Assembly: GCF_947090785.1 (NCBI RefSeq)
Contig: NZ_OX352320.1
Location: 2,542,001 to 2,606,000, forward strand
Origin: Rheinheimera sp. MM224
GTDB taxonomy: Bacteria; Pseudomonadota; Gammaproteobacteria; Enterobacterales; Alteromonadaceae
Reading direction: 5' to 3'
DNA: 64,000 bases
Both the position numbers and the translations under genes were made by a program. Numbering within the stretch: the first letter of the stretch is position 1; each line of letters starts with the position of its first letter. Below, in pieces: positions 55,075-64,000 of the stretch. The notes beneath the pieces were generated by a model. The model did not search any database and had not been told where the DNA came from. It saw nothing but the letters and a program-made list of their open reading frames with translations.

Positions 55075-55691
55075 GCGTTTCAGTTACTCTGCTAAGCTTA
55101 AATTAAGTTGCTATTGGTCGCTAATTAGTGGGATAATTATCGGGCTAATTATGCCAAAAATGGCAATTAGGGCGCTCAAAGTGACGTAAGAGAAAATGTG
55201 AGGCACCGTTCGGGAGGCAGATCATACCGAATTCGTTGGGAAAACCAACGTATTTATACTCTGCGGGCGAGAATAACGCTAATTTGTCTGAAGTAATGCT
55301 GCGTAATTTATTACTGACAGAGACAAAACACAGCTTCCGGTCACTTAGGCAAAAAAAAATTGCGACAACGCAGCGCGGTATCGCGCGATCTCTGTGTCAG
55401 ATCACAGCAAAAAACATTTAAGTGCGGCCCTGACAAGGCGGTACAAAATATACTGAAGCAGGTTTAAGTTAGAGTAAGTCGACAAGCGCGCAAACCAGGT
55501 TGGGCCTAGATCCAGCTAAATATGGCAGAGCAAATGCAGTCAACTCCAGGTAATGGTAGCCAGCAAAAGTATAAAATGAGTTAGCTCAAGCATTCCCAGT
55601 CGAGAGACTGCAGCATTGATATGTTTGACCATCTGAAACGCGGACGCAGGATGTCGTTGCGTTGTGGCCTATGTAATAGAGTCACAAAACA
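55075..55691 (+). promoter_or_regulatory. Long intergenic leader of rne
   Basis: 617 bases before the rne start with no convincing gene. In relatives, rne has a long 5' leader that RNase E itself cuts to autoregulate, and the rluC promoter lies at the far end. The stretch from about 55430 to 55691 has several short inverted segments consistent with a structured leader. I cannot fold it here. Confidence 0.5.
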
Positions 55692-58600
55692 ATGAAAAGA
55701 ATGTTAATTAACGCCACGCAGGAAGAAGAAATCCGCGTAGCACTTGTCGATGGACAAAAATTATACGACCTGGATATTGAAAGCCCAGGACACGAACAGA
55801 AAAAAGCAAACATCTACAAAGGAAGAATCACCCGGGTTGAGCCCAGTCTGGAAGCCGCTTTTGTTGATTATGGCTCTGAACGCCATGGCTTTTTACCTCT
55901 GAAAGAAATCTCCCGCGAATATTTCCCTGCCGGTTATACCTTTGATGGTCGCCCAAATATTAAAGAAGTGGTCAAAGAAGGTCAGGAAGTTATTATCCAG
56001 ATCGACAAAGAAGAACGTGGTCAAAAAGGCGCAGCCTTAACGACGTTTATCTCTTTAGCTGGTTCTTATTTAGTACTGATGCCTAACAATCCTCGCGCCG
56101 GTGGTATTTCCCGTCGTATTGAAGGTGACGAGCGTCAGGATTTAAAAGACTCGCTGGATCAATTACAACTGCCAGACGGCATGGGTTTAATAGTTCGTAC
56201 CGCTGGTGTGGGTAAATCTCACGAAGAGCTGGATTACGACTTAAAAGCCTTATTAAAGCACTGGTCTGCTATTACTCACGAAGCCCAAAACCGCCCTGCT
56301 CCATTCCTGATCCATCAGGAAAGCAACGTGGTCTTCCGTGCTATTCGTGATTACCTGCGCCGTGACGTCGGTGAAATACTGATCGACAACCCACGTATTT
56401 TCGAAGAAGCCAAAGTTTATATTCAACAGTTCCGTCCTGATTTTGCCCACCGCGTCAAAATGTATCAGGGCGAAGTGCCGCTGTTTATGCACTTCCAGAT
56501 TGAAACTCAGATTGAATCCGCCTTCCGCCGTGAAGTGCGTTTACCTTCTGGTGGCTCTATCGTCATCGACAGCACTGAAGCCTTAACTGCTATTGACATC
56601 AACTCGTCAAAAGCAACTAAAGGCGGTGACATCGAAGAAACAGCCTTTAACACCAACTTAGAAGCAGCCGATGAAATTGCCCGTCAGTTACGTTTACGTG
56701 ACTTAGGTGGTTTGATTGTGATCGACTTCATCGATATGACGCCAGTGCGTCATCAACGTGAAGTAGAAAACCGCTTAAAAGACGCCGTAAAACAAGACCG
56801 TGCCCGCGTTCAGATTGGCCGTATTTCACGTTTTGGTTTACTGGAAATGTCACGTCAGCGTTTACGTCCTTCGTTGGGCGAATCTGCTACTCACGTTTGT
56901 CCACGTTGTCATGGCCGCGGCACTATCCGCAGCACTGAGTCTTCAGCTCTGTCGATTTTACGTTTAATCGAAGAAGAAGCCATTAAAGACAACACCAGTC
57001 AAATTCATGCTCAGGTGCCGGTTTCTGTAGCCACTTACCTGATGAATGAAAAACGTGATTCAGTACGCCGTATTGAAAGCCGTCATGGTATCCGGATTTA
57101 CATCATTCCTAACGAGCATATGGAAACGCCAAACTATGAAGTGACGCGCATCCGTATCGACGAAGAGATTGAAGAGTCCAGCTACAACATGGTGAAAGCT
57201 CCTGCTATCGGCAGTGCTGTCTATCACCCAATCGGCGAAAACGTCAAAGAAAAACCAGCAGTATCCGCCATTAATATGGCTGAAGCTTCTGCCTCTGCGG
57301 CTGCATCACCAGCTCCAACAGCCCGTAAAGTTGAAGTAGCTGAAGTAAAAGATGCAGGCCCTGGTCTGGTCGATTCTGTGGTTGGTTGGTTTAAATCCCT
57401 ATTCGCTGCTGCACCTGCGCCAGAGAAAAAAGTGGAAGAAGCGCCACGCCGCACGAATAACCGTGATAACAACAGACGTCGTAACAACAAGAATCGCCGC
57501 CGTCAGGAAGGGGATGAAAAAGTTGCAAAAGACGACAACGCAGCTCCAGCGAAAGCTGAGCGCACTACTGAGCGTAACCAGGAACAACGAGCTCCAAGAC
57601 AGGATAAACCTCGTCAGGAACGTGGTGAACGCCCGGAACGTGGAGAGCGCACAGAGCGAGCTGAACGTGGTGAACGACCAGAGCGCACTGAAAGACCAGA
57701 ACGTACTGAACGTCCGGAACAGAAGAAACCTGTATCAGAACGTCCAGCTCCGGTCAAAGCCGTAGAACAAGACGAAGAGCACAGCACTAAGATTGTTGAA
57801 CGCCGTCAACGCCGTCAGATGCGCAAGTCTGTACGTCATGAAAAAGAAGGCGTTGAAGCAGTTGCAGTTGAAGTCGCTGTTGTAGCTACACCTGTTATTG
57901 AAACCGCTGTAGTTGCACCTGTCGCCATCGACACTGCTGTAGCGGAAATTGCCGCAACAGTACCAGTCAACGAAGCTGTTGCTGTCACTGAAGCGCCTGT
58001 TCAGACAGATGCTGTTGAAGCTGAAACTGTTGATACTGATGCTGTTGAAAGCACTGATGCGGAAAAAGAAGCAGCTGAAGGCCGTAGCCGCAGCCGTCGT
58101 TCTCCTCGTCATTTACGTGCTGCTGGTCAGAAACGTAAAAAAGAGCAACAGGACCAGGAAGCTGAAGAAGCTTTAGCTGCCCGTTACCCTGAAGATCAGG
58201 ACACTGCGGTCAGCACTGAACAGCAACTGGATCTGCCTATCGCAGAAGAAGTGAAAGAAGCTGCTGTTGTTGAAGCTAAACCAGCTCCAGTCGTTGAAGC
58301 TGCACCTGTTGCTGTTGAAGCAGCTCCGGTCGCTGAAGCTGCACCTGTTGCTGTTGAACCAGCTCCGGTCGTTGAAACTGCACCTGTTGCTGTTGAACCA
58401 GCCCCGGTCGTTGAAGCTGCACCTGTTGCTGCTGAACCAACTCCGGTCGTTGAAGCTGCACCTGTTGCTGAAGAAGCTCCTGTAGTGGAAGCTGCATCAG
58501 TTGCTGTTGAACCAGCTCCTGCCGTTGAAACTGCTCCAGTTGCTGAAGAAGCTCCAAAAGCCAAAACACGTAAAGCGCCTGCGAAAAAAGTAGTAGCTGA

Positions 58601-58832
58601 AGTGAAAGCTCCGGTTGCTGCTGGTAACAGATACGCAAAAATGGTGACTGCGGATATGACTAAACCTGTGGCCAAAGCTGAAGCTCCGGCTACTGTTGAA
58701 GCAGCACCTCAGACAACCAGCATGGATAACAGCGAACGACCACTGGTCATCAGCTCTGAACGTCCTGGTGGCTCTGCCTCTGCCCGTCAGATGAGTGTTG
58801 CTCCTATGACCAAACCTGGTTCAGCTGAATAA
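55692..58832 (+). CDS. rne: Ribonuclease E
   Basis: 1046 residues. The N-terminal catalytic half (about 1-525) has the S1 domain ([23 protein letters not shown]), the DNase-I-like active site with [21 protein letters not shown] and [13 protein letters not shown], and the zinc link CPRCHGRG. The C-terminal half is a disordered scaffold: an amphipathic membrane-type helix near 560-575 ([15 protein letters not shown]), Arg/Glu-rich RNA-binding stretches (about 590-690), and a 13-residue Ala/Pro/Val/Glu tandem repeat (about 855-955). The terminal SVAPMTKP resembles the conserved PNPase-binding tail. Degradosome organiser, divergent from rluC, with a terminator after. Confidence 0.95.
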   Translation: MKRMLINATQEEEIRVALVDGQKLYDLDIESPGHEQKKANIYKGRITRVEPSLEAAFVDYGSERHGFLPLKEISREYFPAGYTFDGRPNIKEVVKEGQEVIIQIDKEERGQKGAALTTFISLAGSYLVLMPNNPRAGGISRRIEGDERQDLKDSLDQLQLPDGMGLIVRTAGVGKSHEELDYDLKALLKHWSAITHEAQNRPAPFLIHQESNVVFRAIRDYLRRDVGEILIDNPRIFEEAKVYIQQFRPDFAHRVKMYQGEVPLFMHFQIETQIESAFRREVRLPSGGSIVIDSTEALTAIDINSSKATKGGDIEETAFNTNLEAADEIARQLRLRDLGGLIVIDFIDMTPVRHQREVENRLKDAVKQDRARVQIGRISRFGLLEMSRQRLRPSLGESATHVCPRCHGRGTIRSTESSALSILRLIEEEAIKDNTSQIHAQVPVSVATYLMNEKRDSVRRIESRHGIRIYIIPNEHMETPNYEVTRIRIDEEIEESSYNMVKAPAIGSAVYHPIGENVKEKPAVSAINMAEASASAAASPAPTARKVEVAEVKDAGPGLVDSVVGWFKSLFAAAPAPEKKVEEAPRRTNNRDNNRRRNNKNRRRQEGDEKVAKDDNAAPAKAERTTERNQEQRAPRQDKPRQERGERPERGERTERAERGERPERTERPERTERPEQKKPVSERPAPVKAVEQDEEHSTKIVERRQRRQMRKSVRHEKEGVEAVAVEVAVVATPVIETAVVAPVAIDTAVAEIAATVPVNEAVAVTEAPVQTDAVEAETVDTDAVESTDAEKEAAEGRSRSRRSPRHLRAAGQKRKKEQQDQEAEEALAARYPEDQDTAVSTEQQLDLPIAEEVKEAAVVEAKPAPVVEAAPVAVEAAPVAEAAPVAVEPAPVVETAPVAVEPAPVVEAAPVAAEPTPVVEAAPVAEEAPVVEAASVAVEPAPAVETAPVAEEAPKAKTRKAPAKKVVAEVKAPVAAGNRYAKMVTADMTKPVAKAEAPATVEAAPQTTSMDNSERPLVISSERPGGSASARQMSVAPMTKPGSAE
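58264..58490 (+). repeat. 39-bp tandem repeat within rne
   Basis: About five copies of a 39-base unit encoding [13 protein letters not shown], with small drifts. They lie in the disordered C-terminal half and probably vary in copy number between strains. Confidence 0.85.
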
Positions 58833-58852
58833 GCTGGTTTAAAACCCAAAAG

Positions 58853-58880
58853 AAAGGCCACCGCAAGGTGGCCTTTTTGT
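58853..58880 (+). terminator. Intrinsic terminator after rne
   Basis: Stem AAAGGCCACC / GGTGGCCTTT with GCAA tetraloop then TTTTGTTT. Confidence 0.9.
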
Positions 58881-58918
58881 TTAGATTGTCGCAGCGATAG
58901 CTCAATCGCTAAGCGTTT

Positions 58919-59962
58919 TTACTCCGATGCAAAATGCGTCAGTACCTTCTCAAGCACCTGCTGACGAATTTCATCCTGCTCAAACAAGAGTTCATGTTTT
59001 GCGCCTTTAATGACCTGCAAACCACCCACACAACCTGAGTTTGGATTATTTGCCAGTACAGTACAAAACTCTTGCTGCGCTGTAGCTGACACTAGCGTAT
59101 CCAGCTCTGCCTGCATCACCAGCACAGGCATTTTGATCTTGTCTGACTGTTGTTGCATATCAGGTAATACGGCGCAAGCCTGATCCAACCAGCCCCAGGT
59201 TGCGCCACCTAATTGCAGCTGCGGATTGTCCTGATACAAAGTTTGCATCCACTGATAACGCTCTCTCGATCCGGTCAGCTCATTACCTTCAAAAGGCCCT
59301 GCGGCATAAGGCTTGTCCGCAAAACCTGCGTAACCTTCTGTGGAAAACAGTGTCACTGTTGATGCCAGACGACAGGCATCCCACTCGTCATAGGCCAGCT
59401 TGCCATTGATGCCATGCATAGGTGCAGACAAAGCGGCTTTTTGAAATACATCAGGGTGCTGCTGCAAATACAAGGTACTGATAGCTCCACCCATAGAATG
59501 GCCTAGCAGATACAAAGGCAGCTTCTGATCAGCCTGCACTTTTTCAGCCAGTACAACCCGACTTATCAACTGATGCATATCGTCAATATACTGTTGGAAA
59601 TCTTCGATATGACCTTTGTGTGGATTCTCTGTTAAACGAGTCGACAGCCCCTGGCCTCTGTGATCAAACATCAGCACCTGATAGCCCTGCTGCGTCAGCT
59701 CATAAGCGAGTTCCTGATACTTCAGATAAGATTCAGTGCGGCCATTAACCACTACTACAGTGGCTTTCACCACAGTGGGTGTGATGACTACATAATGTAA
59801 GGTGTTGCCATCTGACAACTTCAGTTGCTGTGGTACAACGCCTCGCCAGAAAGGCGCAATCTGCTGTTGATACAAAACAGCGAAGTTATCTGTGGCCTTT
59901 GCCGGGGCTGTATACACGCCACAGAAGAGTGCGGCAGTCAGCAGTGAATAACTCAATTTCAT
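58919..59962 (-). CDS. Exported alpha/beta hydrolase, lysophospholipase-like (PldB type)
   Basis: 347 residues, signal peptide ending APAKA (about 1-23). VVVNGRTESYLKYQELAYEL, FDHRGQGLSTR, nucleophile LLGHSMGGAIS, and Asp/His in QAELDTLVS and IKGAKHELLFE. The monoglyceride-lipase/lysophospholipase group. Followed on the same strand by a gene nine bases upstream, so an operon of secreted hydrolases is likely. Confidence 0.87.
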   Translation of the reverse strand: MKLSYSLLTAALFCGVYTAPAKATDNFAVLYQQQIAPFWRGVVPQQLKLSDGNTLHYVVITPTVVKATVVVVNGRTESYLKYQELAYELTQQGYQVLMFDHRGQGLSTRLTENPHKGHIEDFQQYIDDMHQLISRVVLAEKVQADQKLPLYLLGHSMGGAISTLYLQQHPDVFQKAALSAPMHGINGKLAYDEWDACRLASTVTLFSTEGYAGFADKPYAAGPFEGNELTGSRERYQWMQTLYQDNPQLQLGGATWGWLDQACAVLPDMQQQSDKIKMPVLVMQAELDTLVSATAQQEFCTVLANNPNSGCVGGLQVIKGAKHELLFEQDEIRQQVLEKVLTHFASE

Positions 59963-59971
59963 AAATGGTCC

Positions 59972-60982
59972 TTATTTGTTCCTGCTCAGCAAGCCGATCA
60001 CTGAATATCTTATTTTGTCATGGTAATACATTGCTCTGGCTAAATCCTTTGGATCCAGCGATTGATTTTCCAGCACAACTAAGGTCAGTTGATGCTGAGG
60101 GAAATGATTAAAAACTGAGACATAACCAGGAATATAACCGCTATGATTCCATTCAACTCCTGCTGCAGTTTGCGAAATTTGCAGCCCATAACTGTAATAG
60201 ACTTCACCCCATCGGTGCGGACGTAACAGCCGTGGTGTTGTCATTTGTTGCAGGCTGGTTTTATTCAGCTGTTGCTGCATGCATAAAGGCAATACTGCAA
60301 CATCAGCGGCAGATGAAATTAAACCACCACTGGGTTCTGCTTCAACCGGCATAAAACCTTTAATGGCTTTTAGTTGCCCCTGCTCTTCATGCCAGCCCTG
60401 ATTTACCACGTCAGCCTTGTTGGCAAAACCAGAGCTGTGCATCTGGCATTGCTGCAATAATTGCTCAGCCAACTCAGCATACGGGCGCTTTGTGACAGCA
60501 GTCAGAATTTGCCCCAACAACTGGAAATTTAAATTGTTATAACGAAACTGACCATAGCTCTGCTGGGTACTGATATCCACCAGTCCAGAACTATGGCTCA
60601 GCAAATCAGCAACTCGTACTGACGCAGTCCAAGGCTGTTTAAGTTCAGGTAAATAGCGTTTTACCTGTGCCTGTAAATCCAGAGTACCATTCTGCACCTG
60701 CTGCATCACTAACAGAGCAGCCAGAGTTTTACTGATGGAGCCAACAAAAAATGCGCTGTGTTGATCAAAAGGCTTACCCTGTGAAGTACTGCCTTGCTGA
60801 TAGTGCCATAAAACTTCTGTCCCTTGCATCAGCAAGGCTGAGCCCTGAAACGCGGGGCGACCTTCCATTTTTTCTTGTATTTGTTTAGTTAAAATTTCTG
60901 CATCAGAGGCTGAAAGTGGCACATCTGCACCCACTGTATAACCGGAGAAAAATAAAAAAGGGATTAAGCTGGCCTTGAACAT
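59972..60982 (-). CDS. Serine hydrolase of the beta-lactamase/PBP (class C-like) family
   Basis: 336 residues, signal peptide (1-18). Active-site SxxK is in VGSISKTLAA near residue 80; a YxN-type motif is in QFRYNNLNFQLLG near 143; the C-terminal WNHSGYIPGYVSV stands in the KTG position as HSG, the esterase-like variant. These features fit a D-aminopeptidase/esterase-like member more than a true beta-lactamase. Nine bases before the PldB-like gene in the same direction. Confidence 0.85.
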   Translation of the reverse strand: MFKASLIPFLFFSGYTVGADVPLSASDAEILTKQIQEKMEGRPAFQGSALLMQGTEVLWHYQQGSTSQGKPFDQHSAFFVGSISKTLAALLVMQQVQNGTLDLQAQVKRYLPELKQPWTASVRVADLLSHSSGLVDISTQQSYGQFRYNNLNFQLLGQILTAVTKRPYAELAEQLLQQCQMHSSGFANKADVVNQGWHEEQGQLKAIKGFMPVEAEPSGGLISSAADVAVLPLCMQQQLNKTSLQQMTTPRLLRPHRWGEVYYSYGLQISQTAAGVEWNHSGYIPGYVSVFNHFPQHQLTLVVLENQSLDPKDLARAMYYHDKIRYSVIGLLSRNK

Positions 60983-61063
60983 AAGCTATTGAACTCAAAA
61001 AAGATCATAAAGACAAATGCCAAGTTTACCTTGAGCCTTTGACCTTGTAACCAGAGTCAGAGG

Positions 61064-62083
61064 TTATTTATTCACAGGGAACGCTATTAACCAATCCACA
61101 GCCTCTGTGATCGCAGCAGGCTGCTGAAAAAGCACCAGATGGTCAGACTGTTTAAGCTCTATATACTGACCACCAGAGCGCTCTGCTTGCTGTTTACTCC
61201 AACCATCCCCCTCCTGTTGCCAGGCCAGCAACTGCGTTTTTTGCTCAGGGTTTTGGTTGATTTTTTGTAGCTCAAAATCTGAATTGATCACAGACACTGG
61301 CCGCTTAGTGTAGAAAGGCTGAGCCTGATAGGCATCCAAATCGTCAGCGTAGCTGGCAATTTCTTTCGCCCTGTTTTGTTGACGTTCAATCCGAAGTCGC
61401 TGCTGTGCCATAAAATCAAAATAGGCCCAGTCCATTTGGTCGGCATAGTCTGTCGGAACCAGCTTTTGCACCAGTTGGCGTTCTTGCTGCAGCTTTTTAG
61501 CAGTACGATCTGTCCAGACACCCGTTTTTAACTCAGGTAGAAGTTGTGCCAGATTCGCCTTATACCAGTCGGCTGGATAACCTTTGTACAAAGTAATGAA
61601 ACCTGGCAGAGGAATATCCGGGTCAATCAGCAGCAGCCCCTGGAGCTTTAGTGCAGAATTCTGATGAGCAAATAACAAACTGGATACAGAACTACTGGCA
61701 AAACTTAGCAGCAGGATTTCCGTTTCATTCAACTCAGTCAAAACTAAGGTTAAGTCTTCTGCAAAACGCCTATAGGACGGATTATTTACCTCTGAACTCA
61801 GGCCCTGACCCAATCTGTCTATGGCATAAGTTCGGTATTTTGCGGCCAACACCGGTTGCAGTAAAGCAAACCAGCCACTGTCACTATGCCAGTGCTCATT
61901 GGGGCCAGACAGCAATACGACGGCTGGCCCTTTGTGTTCCAGCCCTGCAGAGCGCAGCTGAAACTCTGCGCCGTCAGCTTTAATGATCCTCACGCCTTCA
62001 GGTAAGGTTTCTGCAGCTTTTACTTCTGCCGTGTTTATCCAGCCTATCACAGCGTAAAACAACAGCCACTTCAACAGTGTCAT
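61064..62083 (-). CDS. Exported alpha/beta hydrolase
   Basis: 339 residues from ATG 62083 (GGAG eight bases upstream); the longer open frame has no ribosome site and overlaps the divergent gene. Signal peptide MTLLKWLLFYAVIGWINTAEVKA. AVVLLSGPNEHWHSDSGW (oxyanion), IDRLGQGLS, nucleophile Ser in LLSFASSSVSSLL (degenerate elbow, SFASS instead of GxSxG), and a His in KQSDHLVLF. The altered elbow leaves activity uncertain. Divergent from a CadC-like regulator. Confidence 0.75.
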   Translation of the reverse strand: MTLLKWLLFYAVIGWINTAEVKAAETLPEGVRIIKADGAEFQLRSAGLEHKGPAVVLLSGPNEHWHSDSGWFALLQPVLAAKYRTYAIDRLGQGLSSEVNNPSYRRFAEDLTLVLTELNETEILLLSFASSSVSSLLFAHQNSALKLQGLLLIDPDIPLPGFITLYKGYPADWYKANLAQLLPELKTGVWTDRTAKKLQQERQLVQKLVPTDYADQMDWAYFDFMAQQRLRIERQQNRAKEIASYADDLDAYQAQPFYTKRPVSVINSDFELQKINQNPEQKTQLLAWQQEGDGWSKQQAERSGGQYIELKQSDHLVLFQQPAAITEAVDWLIAFPVNK

Positions 62084-62210
62084 TAGGGTGCTCCATCTAT
62101 AAAACTCTGATGTTGCATCAGAAAAAGACAGTAAGAACACAAGTGTGAAGGACATTTTTATGATAAAAAGCTTACCCTTGGCCAAAGCATCTTTCCGGAC
62201 TTTTTGATCT

Positions 62211-64000
62211 ATGCCTGCACACCACACTCATCAGCGATTTTTGATTGGTCAACTGACCTTTGACTCCGGCAGCCGGGAGCTAAGCTCTGCGACAGAAACC
62301 TTGTATCTGGAGCCTCAGGCCTATCAGCTGTTATCTCTTTTTATAGCAGCCGAACAAGGCCAACTGAGCCGCGACCAAATGATTGAGCAGCTGTGGGCTG
62401 GTCGGGTGGTCAGCGAAAGTGCGATTAATAAATCAGTGTCTTTATTACGCAAAGCCTTTGCTCAGTTAGACCCGGCAACGACTTATATTGAAACTCTGCC
62501 TAAAGTCGGTTATCGGCTTTGCCAGAGTGTGACGCCAGAAGTGACAGAGATGTCTGAAAAGGCAGAGACTGTACAACAAGAAATAAATTCACCAGCCGAA
62601 CCTGCCATAGCGGTTGAGACCACCACTGCAGTGCACACAGCTGTAGTAAAAAGCTCTGGCCTCAAAACCAAACTGATACTGGGTGTGCTCTGGACTGCCC
62701 CTCTGCTGTTTTTTGTGTTGTGGTTTTTTATTACGCTGGCACCCGAACCAGAAAAACTGCCAACGCCTTATATCAATGAACCCGTGCCCGTCAGTCATGC
62801 CCAAGGGGTCGAATATAATTTAAGCCTGAGTAAAGATGGCTCTAAGTTACTGTATTTCTCTGCAGAAGCTGAAAAGCTCCAGCTAATTTTGCAGCAACAG
62901 GCAGGCAAAAAGCAGTTGTTGTCCGAAGACAAAAACCTTATAACAGCGGCCTTAAGCCCGGATGGTTTACAAATACTGTGGGCAAAACAACAGCAGCAAG
63001 GCTGTGTTGTTGAGTGGTTTTTAATCGAAGCACCGGATCAGAAGAAAACAGTGGCACAGTGCAACACTGATTCAGTGATGAAAGTCGGCTGGCAAAATGA
63101 TAGCAAAGGCTTTTACCTACGAGACAGAGCAGACAAAACCCAGCCTTATGCCTTAAGCCGTTACCGTTTGGATACTATGGCCAAAGAGCAGATCACCAAC
63201 CCACTTACCGCAGAAAGTCCGACCGGAGAGCTGGCTTTTGCCGAATCTGATGACGGTAAAAAACTGGCCGTATTGCGTTATCTGGAAAACCAACAAACGC
63301 TGTTATTAATACTCGATAGCAGCAGCTTTGCCGTTTTAAAGCAGAAGACCTTGCCACTGCAGGCAACGAATATCGACTGGTTAGCCGGTCAGTTACTGCT
63401 AAGTAAAGGTGCAGAACTGCTGCAATACAATGCTGACACAGATCAGCTGGAGTTCTTGTTTTACACAGGCCGCTTTGTGCAATCGCTTGCTGTGGTGAAT
63501 CAACAAATTTATTACGCGGACTATGAACTGGACGCAGATATCTGGCAGCACGATTTAAACGCCAATACCGCCAGAATTCGTATAGGCAGCAGTAAGGTCG
63601 ACCGCATGCCACGCGTGAACCATAAAGGCGACCTGGCTTTTTTAAGCCAGCGCAGTGATAAAGAGCAAATTTGGTTACAACCTGCAGGTCAAAACGAGTA
63701 CCAACTGGCTGACTTACCAGGTACCCCTGCTTTTGTGCGACTGCAATGGTCACCGGATGGCGAGTCGCTGCTTTTTAGCAAAGACGGTGCTTTATGGCAG
63801 CTGATGGTCGCTTCAGGTCAAAGCAGAGTGTTAGTTGCGCCGGATAAACAGGTGGAAGTGGCCAACTGGATGGAAGATGGCACAGGCATTATTTACAGCA
63901 GTAAACAAAGCGGCGACTGGCAGTTGTGGCAACTGGATTTGAAAACAACAGCAAGCAAGCAACTGACACAACAAGGTGGCTACAGCGGTTATCTGGTGAA
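62211..64000 (+). CDS. CadC/ToxR-like membrane transcription regulator (3' end beyond window)
   Basis: Open from ATG 62211 to the right edge (596+ codons, no stop seen). The N-terminal OmpR-type winged helix is at about 8-105 (YLEPQAYQLLSLFIAAEQGQLSR, then SESAINKSVSLLRKAF and TLPKVGYRL). An Ala/Glu/Thr linker follows, then one transmembrane helix (about 150-172, LILGVLWTAPLLFFVLWFFITLA). The periplasmic part has TolB-like beta-propeller blades (YNLSLSKDGSKLLYFS, ALSPDGLQILWAK, QWSPDGESLLFSKDG). It faces the divergent hydrolase gene, its probable target. The signal sensed is unknown. Confidence 0.88.
   Translation, partial: MPAHHTHQRFLIGQLTFDSGSRELSSATETLYLEPQAYQLLSLFIAAEQGQLSRDQMIEQLWAGRVVSESAINKSVSLLRKAFAQLDPATTYIETLPKVGYRLCQSVTPEVTEMSEKAETVQQEINSPAEPAIAVETTTAVHTAVVKSSGLKTKLILGVLWTAPLLFFVLWFFITLAPEPEKLPTPYINEPVPVSHAQGVEYNLSLSKDGSKLLYFSAEAEKLQLILQQQAGKKQLLSEDKNLITAALSPDGLQILWAKQQQQGCVVEWFLIEAPDQKKTVAQCNTDSVMKVGWQNDSKGFYLRDRADKTQPYALSRYRLDTMAKEQITNPLTAESPTGELAFAESDDGKKLAVLRYLENQQTLLLILDSSSFAVLKQKTLPLQATNIDWLAGQLLLSKGAELLQYNADTDQLEFLFYTGRFVQSLAVVNQQIYYADYELDADIWQHDLNANTARIRIGSSKVDRMPRVNHKGDLAFLSQRSDKEQIWLQPAGQNEYQLADLPGTPAFVRLQWSPDGESLLFSKDGALWQLMVASGQSRVLVAPDKQVEVANWMEDGTGIIYSSKQSGDWQLWQLDLKTTASKQLTQQGGYSGYLV

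Noticed and set aside
55236..55421. 61-codon frame in the rne leader
   Set aside because: No ribosome site or recognisable sequence; the region is a known long leader in relatives.
57735..58675. Long low-complexity minus-strand frames opposite rne
   Set aside because: They arise from the repetitive codons of the rne C-terminal half.
59972..60982. Calling the class C-like hydrolase a beta-lactamase
   Set aside because: The third motif is HSG rather than KTG and context is two other hydrolases, so an esterase/peptidase-like role is at least as likely.

Overview
The window looks like ordinary chromosome from a gammaproteobacterium of the Alteromonadales/Chromatiales grade. Rheinheimera or a close relative is my best guess. 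This rests on gene order (yceD-rpmF-plsX-fabHDG-acpP-fabF-pabC-mltG-tmk-holB-pilZ-tatD next to maf/rluC/rne), on an AcnD/PrpF-type methylcitrate operon under a GntR regulator, and on general protein flavour. The organism was not identified by any search. No rRNA, tRNA, phage, transposase or CRISPR array was seen.

Layout. 1-12 kb: 5' part of hrpA, a CBS-domain protein, an exported isoaspartyl peptidase, an endonuclease I with an extra C-terminal domain, a receiver-TPR response regulator, a DUF1543 protein, a nucleoside deaminase, a DUF2145 protein beside a frameshifted small exported-protein gene, an SDR dehydrogenase and exonuclease I (sbcB). 12-13 kb: a lipoprotein of unknown function. 13.2-17.8 kb: nine small minus-strand genes separated by eight attC-like sites. 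In each cassette the R'' box is the reverse complement of that cassette's own 5' end, which is the signature of integron gene cassettes. No integrase is visible, so this is a CALIN-type cassette cluster and the most unusual part of the window. 18-25.7 kb: an esterase, a double-thioredoxin protein, a translationally coupled trio (DUF1080 hydrolase, GMC flavoprotein, Tat-exported subunit 3) likely acting on 3-keto sugars, a DUF1801 protein, a class D beta-lactamase and a DUF4256 protein. 25.9-33.3 kb: katG, a repeat-rich intergenic stretch, a tiny protein, yebG and dgt diverging from two LexA boxes, a patatin-like lipase, a GNAT acetyltransferase and a small exported protein.

33.4-40.0 kb is the minus-strand operon gntR-prpB-prpC-acnD-prpF for propionate catabolism by the 2-methylcitrate cycle, with two TGTCGACA-core palindromes upstream as probable operators. 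40.2-41.2 kb holds two membrane proteins. A long minus-strand run from 52.7 down to 41.7 kb carries the fatty-acid synthesis cluster and associated genes, with a strong hairpin terminator/attenuator just after acpP. Diverging from it are maf and, further right, rne with a long leader. rluC and a HAD phosphatase run the other way. 58.9-62.1 kb has three hydrolases. The right edge cuts a CadC/ToxR-like membrane transcription regulator.

The housekeeping regions have gap-free operons and clear intrinsic terminators. The accessory signal is concentrated in the cassette cluster, the 28.4-28.9 kb repeats, and dispersed GC-rich palindromes at about 11.9, 18.1, 23.9 and 53.4 kb. All functional names come from reading motifs and recalling families, with no database search.
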